NCBI GenBank assembly: GCA_964498095.1
Contig: CAZCFY010000001.1
Location: forward strand, 248,001 to 312,000
Direction of reading: 5' to 3'
Length of the DNA: 64,000 nucleotides
From: SG-bin7 sp964498095
GTDB taxonomy: Bacteria > Bdellovibrionota > Bdellovibrionia > Bdellovibrionales > SG-bin7
Translations under genes and position numbers: made by a program
The notes under the pieces: model-generated
Databases searched by the model: none
Told to the model about the DNA's origin: nothing
What the model saw: only the letters and a program-made list of their open reading frames with translations
In this document: positions 1 through 8,070 of the stretch, piece after piece
Position numbering within the stretch: position 1 is the stretch's first letter
Layout of the letters: each line of letters starts with the position of its first letter

Positions 1-750
1 ATTATTCCAAAGTAAGCAATACCACCCATTGCCGGAGGCTTGGTCTTCAAAAATAAACGTATTTGCAGGTCCGCCGCCATATCCGCTACAAGATCCTGTT
101 AACAGCTTCCTTCCAGCGGGACATGTTGCCGTTATCGACTCTGCACAGCCAGAGGCACAAGTCCCCGAAGAGGCCGTTACCCTAACAACGTTACTAAAAA
201 CACCAGAAATACAAGCGTCTGGTGAGTCAACGATGGGGGGTGTCGCTACATTTAAAATAATTGTCGGCCCATCTACATTGAAGGTCATTCCCCCATAGGC
301 TGATTTTTCATTCGCAGTGAGTTTTAGATTAAATTCATACGGCGAAGAGTTATTTGGAGTTACGCCGTCCATTTTCAAATAAGGTTTAAAAAGTTTAACC
401 GTTGTGACTTCAATGTAACGGTTGTTGGTATAACTGTTAACAAGAGCTTGTAATGGTGTGCCAGATATACTTGACGTAATGTCAGTAAAATCGCCACTTG
501 AGCTATTAGCTAAATTTACGGACATTCCACCGAAGGTAGTATTGCAGCTAGCGCCGTTATTGCTATTCATGAGCAGAATTAGTTCTTGCTTCATATTTAT
601 CGATTCTATTTTTGCCTCTAGATAATGAACTTGTCTGCCACTTGAAATTATTTGCAAAATAAGGGCGGTAGCAATGATAATTCCGATTGCGGCGGCGATA
701 ATTACACCAATTAAAGAAAAGCCCTTTTGCGTACTTAAATTTCTCACCAC
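1..750 (-). CDS. Type IV pilin-like (prepilin) protein, C-terminus beyond window
   Basis: An open frame of 250 codons runs on the minus strand from a GTG at 750 (or the adjacent GTG at 747) to base 1 without a stop, so the C-terminus lies outside the window. A strong AGGGGAG ribosome site sits 4-7 nt upstream. The N-terminus is a class III prepilin signal: a short basic leader ending QKG, then FSLIGVI and about 20 hydrophobic residues. Cleavage is expected between Gly and Phe. Position 5 of the mature protein is Gly, not the Glu usual in polymerising major pilins, which suggests a minor pilin or pseudopilin. The ectodomain is Ser/Thr/Asn-rich with several Cys in the last 80 residues seen. An ATG at 754 in another frame gives only a 63-codon shadow. 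Product type is fairly sure; the specific role is unknown. Confidence 0.8.
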   Translation of the reverse strand, partial: MVRNLSTQKGFSLIGVIIAAAIGIIIATALILQIISSGRQVHYLEAKIESINMKQELILLMNSNNGASCNTTFGGMSVNLANSSSGDFTDITSSISGTPLQALVNSYTNNRYIEVTTVKLFKPYLKMDGVTPNNSSPYEFNLKLTANEKSAYGGMTFNVDGPTIILNVATPPIVDSPDACISGVFSNVVRVTASSGTCASGCAESITATCPAGRKLLTGSCSGYGGGPANTFIFEDQASGNGWYCLLWNN

Positions 751-1029
751 CCATCTCCCCTTATACTACCGTTTCCTAAGCCCAATTTCCCACCTAAGTA
801 TTTTACCGACTCGGCAGACGGAAACATTTACGCATTTTTGAACCAGTCAATTTGAGACAATGCTAGCGGCGACCATGGCGAAATAGCCAAATTACCCTTT
901 GTATCAAAGTCGAACGCTGGAGACGAGAAAGTCTCAAACTAGAGCGTAATATGGTCAAGTTTTTCAAATTTTATAATTCACTCCTCCCCTTTAAAATTTA
1001 GATATCAGTGCAATTAATGGGAGGCCAAA

Positions 1030-2601
1030 GTGAGAAAAATACCCTTAATAACCCTTACACTCTTCAGCCCTATTCTCATTTTGGCCTTCCAGAGCTGTAC
1101 GCTGGAGGACGCCGGTAGACTGGAACAGGGTTCCCTTTCTGGTCCTGCTCTACCGGCCCCTAATTCGCCGAATTCACCCAATCCGTCAACTCCGCCGTCA
1201 GTACCCACAACTAAGGCTTGCGAGAACAATCAAAAGCAAGTGGCCTTTCCGGGCGCTGAGGGCTTTGGCCGCTGTGCTCAAGGCGGCCGCGGTGGCCGCG
1301 TTATTGAAGTTACAAATCTCAATGACAGCGGTGTCGGAAGTTTAAGAGACTGCATGCAACAAAGCGGGCCGCGAACGTGTGTTTTTAAAGTGAGTGGGAT
1401 TATAAATTTAAATACATGCACTGTCGCCTGTACAAGTTCTACAAATTGCCCCAATCAATCTAACGCATGTTCCTGGGGAACAATCGCCGTGAACCACTCG
1501 AATTTAACGGTGGCCGGTCAAACAGCGCCAGGCGATGGCATAATGATTCGAGGATTGCTAGAACTTGGCGGTAGCCTTGCCAAAGTCAGTGATGTTATTC
1601 TTCGTCACATCCGTGTTAGACCCGGCTATGATCTTACCAATATGAGCGCGATCTTTGTACGCTCTGACAATACCATTGTTGATCACGTTTCCGTCGGCTG
1701 GGTAACGGATGAGGGTATCGGAGTATTAGGTACCAGCGGAGTTCCCGCCAAAGACATTACAATTCAGTGGAGTATTTTCAGCGAAGGCAGTCACGGTCTG
1801 TTGGTGGGTGGCGGTAGCTCCAATTCGGCGACCAATGTGACGGTTCACCATAATTACTTTGCCCTGAACTGGGTACGCAATCCCATGCTACTGAGTGAGG
1901 GAGGCCGCGATGAGGTTGTGGACTCGGTAAATAATCTCTCTTATGTGTTTAATGATTCCGCGACCAGCGCTCCTTGCCGCGGTTATTATCACCACAATTA
2001 TGTTGGCAATGCATTTATTCAGCATGGCGGGGCCAACTATTTTGGTTACGCTCTTCGTATCCTCGGTGCAAATTTTGACGACAGCCGCTGCAACTACCCA
2101 CTCTATAATCCGATGTCGGCAATTTATGTTAAAGGCAATATTGATTACTATCGCAATAATAACTCTATGAGCGAGACGGCTTCGGTCAAATTTGAAGATG
2201 GTCCCACGACCGTGAGTCCGACACGGTTTGCGGCTCCGTCCGTCACCGAAACAGATGCCTTCCAAGCTTACAAAGATGTAATAGCGGGAGCCGGTGCGAG
2301 AAAACCAAAACTAGACTCCATCGATCTACGCGCCGTCAATATGGTAAAAGATGTCCCCTTTCTCCCAGGCAATGTAGCGCGCGGCTCGTTGGGAAAAATC
2401 GTCTATCACGAAAATGAAGTCGGCGGTTATCCCGCTTATAACTCAGTGGCGGCACCTATTGACACTGACAAAGATGGCATGCCCGACACCTGGGAAATTC
2501 AAAAAGGTCTTAATCCTAACAGCACTATGGACGGTGCTCTTGATCAAAACAATGATGGGTATACGAACTTAGAAGACTATCTAAATTTCTTGGCGAAATA
2601 A
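1030..2601 (+). CDS. Pectate-lyase-like (PL1-type beta-helix) lipoprotein
   Basis: 523 residues from a GTG start preceded by GGGAGG. Residues 1-23 form a lipoprotein signal ending AFQSC, so the mature protein should be lipid-anchored. After a Pro/Ser/Asn-rich linker (about 30-65) comes a pectate-lyase-like catalytic region, about 70-440. It opens with FPGAEGFGR and GGRGGRVIEVTNL and contains HHNYFALNWVRNP, typical of right-handed beta-helix PL1-type lyases. The C-terminus (about 475-520) has DTDKDGMPD and DQNNDGYTN, which are calcium-binding thrombospondin-3 or dockerin-like loops. It is closely related to the protein encoded at 8071-10425. Family assignment is firm; pectate as substrate is inferred only. 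A Tat-exported protein gene follows after 21 bp, so the two are probably co-transcribed. Confidence 0.85.
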   Translation: MRKIPLITLTLFSPILILAFQSCTLEDAGRLEQGSLSGPALPAPNSPNSPNPSTPPSVPTTKACENNQKQVAFPGAEGFGRCAQGGRGGRVIEVTNLNDSGVGSLRDCMQQSGPRTCVFKVSGIINLNTCTVACTSSTNCPNQSNACSWGTIAVNHSNLTVAGQTAPGDGIMIRGLLELGGSLAKVSDVILRHIRVRPGYDLTNMSAIFVRSDNTIVDHVSVGWVTDEGIGVLGTSGVPAKDITIQWSIFSEGSHGLLVGGGSSNSATNVTVHHNYFALNWVRNPMLLSEGGRDEVVDSVNNLSYVFNDSATSAPCRGYYHHNYVGNAFIQHGGANYFGYALRILGANFDDSRCNYPLYNPMSAIYVKGNIDYYRNNNSMSETASVKFEDGPTTVSPTRFAAPSVTETDAFQAYKDVIAGAGARKPKLDSIDLRAVNMVKDVPFLPGNVARGSLGKIVYHENEVGGYPAYNSVAAPIDTDKDGMPDTWEIQKGLNPNSTMDGALDQNNDGYTNLEDYLNFLAK

Positions 2602-2622
2602 AATTAGTGGGATGGGGGAACT

Positions 2623-4071
2623 ATGAAAAAACTAACAAGACTTGAAGAATATCTAAAGCGAACGGGACATAAAAGACCGACAACTCGCCGGGAATTTTTA
2701 GCCGCTGGTTTTTCGTCAATCGCTGGTTATCTAACTTTACCCAGCGCCCTAGCTATTTTGGCAAAATCTTTTAAATCCGAAGCTCTGGAATGCGGTGGCC
2801 AACTTAATTCCGCCTCGGGATTGCCGCGGATAATCGGCATTAATCCCGCTGGAGGAATGGGAATAAATGGCGTCATTGTTGGTTTTGACAACGACGAGAA
2901 TGGCCAGCTTCTGCCGAGTTACAGCGGTATGTCTATGGGCCGCGTGCCGCAAATGGCGCAAAAGTTTGGCGCCACCTGGAATGCCGGCAATCCATTCTAT
3001 ACAGCCATGACAAATATTTTACAAAAATATGGCGTACAAGATAATGAAGTTCGGGTAATTAATATTGTCAATAAAACAGAGCCCGACACCGCCAATGGCA
3101 AATTTGGCATTCAAGGTATGGCCTTTAAGGCCGGCTTTGGTGGCGAGAAATTGCCATACCTTGGTCAAACCACCCGCCGCACGGGAGGTTACTTTGAAGC
3201 GGCGATAAATAGCGATATGCCCTTTGCTCTCAATGTAAAATCCTTTGATGCGATAAAAAACGCGACGCAAATTCAAGGCGGAGCCCTGGCGGAATTATCG
3301 TCAGGACAAAAAGAAGCCTTGTTAAAAACTATCAATAAGTTTAACCAAAGACAGCTCGCCAGTGTTGCTGGGGCCAATGGGGCGGCGACACTGGAAAATC
3401 TTATCCAATGTGCTGGCCTAAAGAATCTTGAAATTATTAAATCCAATTCTACTGGGGCAATTGATCCACGCACGAATTCAGCAATCGCCGCTATATGGAA
3501 TGACCGCGTGGTTAATCCAAATAATCAGTTTGATCTAAGTAACAGCCCACTTAACACGATGTACATCGCGCAAGCGGCCATCATCTACAGCGCCCTAACT
3601 GGAGCGGCCGGCACGGGAACTGTCATGCTCGACCGCTCTTACGATTATCATGGAACAAGTCTAACGCAGTCGTATGAGGCTGACCGCTACGCCGGTGATA
3701 TGGTGGCCCGCTCAATAGCAAGCGCAAAAGCTCTGGGAGTACCGTGCGCTCTCGTTATGAATAGCGATGGCAGTTGTTTTAGTAATGCCAGTGACCAGCC
3801 CAACAGTTGGAGCGGCGATACTTTTGACGGTAGTCACATCTTGTTTTTATTTAAACCTGGCGGCGGCATAAATTTACGTTCAAATCAAATCGGCGCCTGG
3901 GGTAAAGATCAACACGTAAAGCTTGCGCCTAATCTTGGTCCCGGCAACAGCGAACAAATGCTGGGTGCCATCACCATGGCAAACATTTTAAAATTTGCGG
4001 GCCTTAATGACAAGGTTGAACCTATTACAGGACTAAAACCAGATGACCGCAATATTAAAGTGCAATCATAA
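2623..4071 (+). CDS. Tat-exported protein, DUF1501-like
   Basis: 482 residues from ATG with a GGGGGA ribosome site. Residues 20-50 are a twin-arginine signal: TRREFLA with R22 and R23, then a hydrophobic segment. This implies export of a folded, possibly cofactor-bearing protein. The body includes MLDRSYDYHGTSL and a later DFDGSH-like segment, resembling the DUF1501 family of secreted proteins with an alkaline-phosphatase-like fold. That match is by eye and only moderate. It lies 21 bp after the pectate-lyase-like gene, so the two may be co-expressed. The stop is 22 bp from the stop of the convergent S74 gene, with no obvious strong terminator between. Function unknown. Confidence 0.75.
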   Translation: MKKLTRLEEYLKRTGHKRPTTRREFLAAGFSSIAGYLTLPSALAILAKSFKSEALECGGQLNSASGLPRIIGINPAGGMGINGVIVGFDNDENGQLLPSYSGMSMGRVPQMAQKFGATWNAGNPFYTAMTNILQKYGVQDNEVRVINIVNKTEPDTANGKFGIQGMAFKAGFGGEKLPYLGQTTRRTGGYFEAAINSDMPFALNVKSFDAIKNATQIQGGALAELSSGQKEALLKTINKFNQRQLASVAGANGAATLENLIQCAGLKNLEIIKSNSTGAIDPRTNSAIAAIWNDRVVNPNNQFDLSNSPLNTMYIAQAAIIYSALTGAAGTGTVMLDRSYDYHGTSLTQSYEADRYAGDMVARSIASAKALGVPCALVMNSDGSCFSNASDQPNSWSGDTFDGSHILFLFKPGGGINLRSNQIGAWGKDQHVKLAPNLGPGNSEQMLGAITMANILKFAGLNDKVEPITGLKPDDRNIKVQS

Positions 4072-4093
4072 AGGAAAAGATTTTCACCCACGC

Positions 4094-7000
4094 TTATTTT
4101 GAACTGAGAGCTTTCTCAATTTTATCAAGACGCGCTTTAATTTCGGCGTTTTCTTGTTCAAGCGCTTTGATTTTCTGATCTTTGGCGGCATTTTCCGCTT
4201 CAGCCTGAGCTTTGACTGAAGCTATTTCTCTGGCATGGCTCTCCGACGCCCTAAAAAGCTCACCAATACGTTGATTGAGTTCTTTGAAAGCCTCGATAAG
4301 AGGGGCAACTAAATGATCATAGGCAACAGATTTTAGCCCTGATTTAGAGTCAGTGACCACGGCTTGAGGGTAGATCTTTTCCAGATCTTGCGCGATGAGG
4401 CCGATTTGCTGACTATGACCGAATTTTTCTTTATCAATCCAATCATAGCTCACACCTTGAAGGTTTAAAATTTTATCCAAAGAGTTTTCAAGCGGACGAA
4501 TGTCTTCTTTGAGTCTGTAATCGGAAACGGCGGTACATCCAGCACTGGCACAAACTTGAGTACCACCGAATCTTAAAACATTGGCCGCGGCGATGTTCAC
4601 GTCACCATTGACATCGAGTTTGTAACCTGGAGCAGTAAGCCCGATACCGAGGTTGCCTGAAGAGTTTACAACAAGTCTCATGGCGTCAGCTGTGAAGTCA
4701 TATAAAAACCATTTGTTGGCAACATCGTATCCAGTTGCGGAGGAGTTTCCAACGCCAGTTGAAAACGTGCGACCATTTCCCAGATAGGCAATTTGCGCAA
4801 AAGCATTGGCAGAAGTGTCCTGGTTATTTACCGCAATCTGTGGAGAAAATGCAGTAGCATTGTTGGTAACATGAAGACGATGTGACGGCGACGAACTCCC
4901 GATACCGACGTTACCAGAATTATTCAATACCAAAATTTTTGTTGAATTGTATCCTGTGGCATCGGCAGTCGGTATAGCCATGAACGCATAACTCGGTGTA
5001 GCGCCGACTCCTGTCACTCCAAAGGCCCCACCATCTTGACCATTTGTATTGTTACCTTGAGTCACCCTAAAGGACCTCGCCCAACCTCCGGCGTCTACAT
5101 TTGTCGTAAGATCTAGATGATCAGTATTCATAATTAAACGAGTATTTGAGGGCGAGACAACATCGAGTTGCCCCAAAGGCGACGTCGTCCCAATACCCAT
5201 ATCACCAACGGATGTAATTCTAACTCTTTCGGCCTCTACGCCGGCCGCCATAGTATAAAAAGTTAAATCACCATCCTCAGATCCGTTAGTGGGATCATTT
5301 ATTAATGGTCGTATTCTAGAATACTTAATTCGTTGTCCTGTTGAGCTGTTTCCTATAAAGGTAATGTCACCAATAAAATCACCAACGGCGGGCCCCGGGG
5401 AGTTATGATAAATATTTAGATCCGGCCCGTCAGCTTCGTCCGTGGTATTGATGATCGTCATTTCCACATCTGTTGTGTTATCGGTGCGCTGGATAATCAT
5501 TCCACCGCCAGTAAAATTTCCATTTAAATGTAATCCTGCGGTTGGAGCTGCTGTACCGATTCCGACGTTACCCGAGGAATTAACTATTAACATATCGCCA
5601 TTAGCTGCGGCCGTTGAACTAAGCATCAACATTGGCGTGGCACCGCTCTGAACAACTTCAACCATCGCATCGGGAGTGACATCCGCGGCGCCCATTGACG
5701 CGCGTTTGGTTGATCCTTCAAAAAACCCGATCATATTGCTTTTACCATCAAGAATGCCAAGATTACGGAAATCCGCTGTACCACCATTAGTTCCTACAGC
5801 ATTGAAATACAATTCATTATAACCGCTAGCCCATCCCACGCCTATGTTGTAGGGCCAACCTCCTCCACCAATAAATATATCACCCGCAGAAGCATTGCCG
5901 TCTCCGTTAAAAAATCCAGGGCCAGCGACATCGAGTTTAGCGGCGGGAGCTGTAGTCCCAATACCGACATTTCCCACAGTATAAGAAATATCATTCGTAG
6001 CGCGTACCCATTGTTCAGAAACACAACTCCAAGAATAAACTGGGCCGGCACTCATCTGCAATTTTTCGCCAGCAAGACAGTTTGGAACGTCGCTGTTATT
6101 AACAAAATCGCCGGCGGCGGTACTGCTTCCTCCCACTGTATCTATATCACCCCAAGAAGTGCCGTTACAAAACTGCATTTTTCCGGTTCCAGAATTAAAA
6201 CGCTGTGAACCAACCGTATTGGCATCGCAGGTCGCATTGCTGTTGCCAATTTTAATATCGCCGGCGACGTCCAGCTTCGCCTTTGGCGACATACTGCCAA
6301 CCCCAACTTTTCCGTCGGTTTCAATGGCCATTCTTGGTAAAAAACCACCCGCATCGCGCGAATAAAAATACATTTTTCCCGTCGGGCTCGCGATATCCAC
6401 GGTCTCCATACCGATACCACCGACGGCGGTTCCGTCGTTTTCGTAAAACATAATCGAACTCATCACATTATTAGCGTTTTGCAAATTCTGAATCGCCATT
6501 TGCGCTGTAGCGTTCATCGGTAATGTGTAGTCCGCGGCGGCGCTGGTTGACTTCAAAAGAAGTGTTCCACTGTCGTCAATAGTTACGCTACTATTCTGAA
6601 GCAATTTCCCTGTCGTTCCATCAAATCTTGCAATCGCATTGTCGGTTGAAGACGCGGGACCGCTGGCGTCGCCGCCACCATCCGTCACACAACTCCAAGA
6701 GTAAACCGGCCCCGCACTCATCTGTAATTTTTGCGTCGACAAACAATTAGGAACCGCGTCTGCACCCATTACTTTTCCAGCGGCCGTGCCAATATCACCG
6801 GAAGTTAATTGCACCAATGCCGGCGCTGCGCCTGTCCAAATTTTTGTTCGATTCGCGTCGGAGTTATACCAGACTTTTCCTTCATCCGCCGCGCCCAATC
6901 CTCCCACGAGAGTTGTTTCTTGCGCATCGGTGTAGGCGCCAAGATGAATGGTTTTTTGCGCGCTCATCGTGACATGGCCAATGTTGAGTAAGTTATAACT

Positions 7001-7903
7001 TGCCATATCGATCGCACCTTGCATAGTGCCGCCGGCTAAAGGAAGCTTTGTACTGTCGGCGGTTGACGGCGTATAGACTTCCCACTTAGTCGCCGCTTGA
7101 TTCCAGCGAATGCTTTGCCCATTCGCCAAACCTGTTTGGTCAAGAGTCGCACCACCAAATTTGGTGTCGGTATAGGTTTTGTTAACGGCGTCGCCCCCCG
7201 CAGTAGGCGTGGCCACATTAATAATTCTTTGGTTATTCATGTCGACGGCGGCAACTGGAGTACTTTTTGCGTAAAGTGTGGATGTCCCAGCAATGAGCGC
7301 GACTAACTCGTTATAATTTGCCGTCGCCGCCAAATTGTCAAATTTCGCTTGCGTGGTCAGCGCACTTGTTTGTACGAACCCACTCGGACCTTTTCCCTGA
7401 AGCGTATCAGCATAGAGCGCGTAAGGGACGGCTTGAATTTCTAAAGTCTGTGTGACAGTTTGCGCGCCACCGCCGTCATCAAAAGTCATTTTGACCTTAC
7501 GCTTGTCGTTTGCGACTGGAGTAAAGCTATTACCGACCGAACAGTTTAATCCGCCCATAACGCCCGAAGAGTTTGAAAATACCTGCGCAAGTGTGCTTGT
7601 AAACTGAAACCCGGCTCCCACCCGTCCGCCGGTGCCGAGGGGGAGTGAGAAAATACCCCCCGATCCCGTCATGCTTATCGTATGAGTTTCCTGATACAAG
7701 ATACACTCTTCCGCACCCGGGGAAAGAATTTGTACGGTAAACAAGACGCTTGCAGCCTCTAGGGGATTATTGCTGACATCTAAAATCTTGCCCTGAAGAC
7801 TTAAACTTTGTGGCGAAGTTTGAGCCTTCAAAGCACTACCTGCGAGCGTGCAAAGCAGTGCCAGTATCAATTTGACATAAACGTCCCGCAGTCCGAATTT
7901 CAT
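4094..7903 (-). CDS. Surface protein with GIG repeats and C-terminal S74 autoprocessing domain
   Basis: 1269 residues. Residues 1-28 are a signal peptide ending SALKAQ. A beta-sandwich-like N-terminal region (about 30-165) is followed by a long repetitive stalk. At least six copies of a motif of the form NVGIGTxAPxxKLDVxG occur between about 530 and 1110, and a segment containing KLQMSAGPVYSWSC occurs twice. The C-terminus carries an S74 intramolecular chaperone domain (about 1125-1215) with SDYRLKEDI. Ser1127 and Lys1132 have the Ser-x4-Lys spacing of the known endosialidase catalytic dyad, so self-cleavage after trimerisation is expected. A coiled coil (about 1220-1265) ends the protein. 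Such proteins resemble phage tail fibres but are common surface proteins in this group; no phage genes are nearby. Confidence 0.85.
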   Translation of the reverse strand: MKFGLRDVYVKLILALLCTLAGSALKAQTSPQSLSLQGKILDVSNNPLEAASVLFTVQILSPGAEECILYQETHTISMTGSGGIFSLPLGTGGRVGAGFQFTSTLAQVFSNSSGVMGGLNCSVGNSFTPVANDKRKVKMTFDDGGGAQTVTQTLEIQAVPYALYADTLQGKGPSGFVQTSALTTQAKFDNLAATANYNELVALIAGTSTLYAKSTPVAAVDMNNQRIINVATPTAGGDAVNKTYTDTKFGGATLDQTGLANGQSIRWNQAATKWEVYTPSTADSTKLPLAGGTMQGAIDMASYNLLNIGHVTMSAQKTIHLGAYTDAQETTLVGGLGAADEGKVWYNSDANRTKIWTGAAPALVQLTSGDIGTAAGKVMGADAVPNCLSTQKLQMSAGPVYSWSCVTDGGGDASGPASSTDNAIARFDGTTGKLLQNSSVTIDDSGTLLLKSTSAAADYTLPMNATAQMAIQNLQNANNVMSSIMFYENDGTAVGGIGMETVDIASPTGKMYFYSRDAGGFLPRMAIETDGKVGVGSMSPKAKLDVAGDIKIGNSNATCDANTVGSQRFNSGTGKMQFCNGTSWGDIDTVGGSSTAAGDFVNNSDVPNCLAGEKLQMSAGPVYSWSCVSEQWVRATNDISYTVGNVGIGTTAPAAKLDVAGPGFFNGDGNASAGDIFIGGGGWPYNIGVGWASGYNELYFNAVGTNGGTADFRNLGILDGKSNMIGFFEGSTKRASMGAADVTPDAMVEVVQSGATPMLMLSSTAAANGDMLIVNSSGNVGIGTAAPTAGLHLNGNFTGGGMIIQRTDNTTDVEMTIINTTDEADGPDLNIYHNSPGPAVGDFIGDITFIGNSSTGQRIKYSRIRPLINDPTNGSEDGDLTFYTMAAGVEAERVRITSVGDMGIGTTSPLGQLDVVSPSNTRLIMNTDHLDLTTNVDAGGWARSFRVTQGNNTNGQDGGAFGVTGVGATPSYAFMAIPTADATGYNSTKILVLNNSGNVGIGSSSPSHRLHVTNNATAFSPQIAVNNQDTSANAFAQIAYLGNGRTFSTGVGNSSATGYDVANKWFLYDFTADAMRLVVNSSGNLGIGLTAPGYKLDVNGDVNIAAANVLRFGGTQVCASAGCTAVSDYRLKEDIRPLENSLDKILNLQGVSYDWIDKEKFGHSQQIGLIAQDLEKIYPQAVVTDSKSGLKSVAYDHLVAPLIEAFKELNQRIGELFRASESHAREIASVKAQAEAENAAKDQKIKALEQENAEIKARLDKIEKALSSK

Positions 7904-8070
7904 ACTTTACTTTTCGGTAATCCAAAAGAAAATCTACACGTTAGTCGAGCAATCTTAACTCAAACTCCCAAATTGATACACGCGCACCTGCAAAAATTAA
8001 GCTACATTCATCAATTTTCGTAAAATGAAACACTCTGAAGACCACGGTAATCACCAAAAAATATAGGTTT

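Noticed and set aside
29..298. Plus-strand 89-codon frame
   Set aside because: It is antisense to the pilin-like gene, which has a clear prepilin leader and ribosome site.
5400..6420. Repeat-rich region as a possible CRISPR array
   Set aside because: The repeats are coding, degenerate GIG motifs of the S74 protein, without regular spacers.
4094..7903. Tail-fibre-like protein as evidence of a prophage
   Set aside because: No capsid, terminase, integrase or other phage gene is nearby, and S74 proteins of this kind are common in Bdellovibrio-like genomes.
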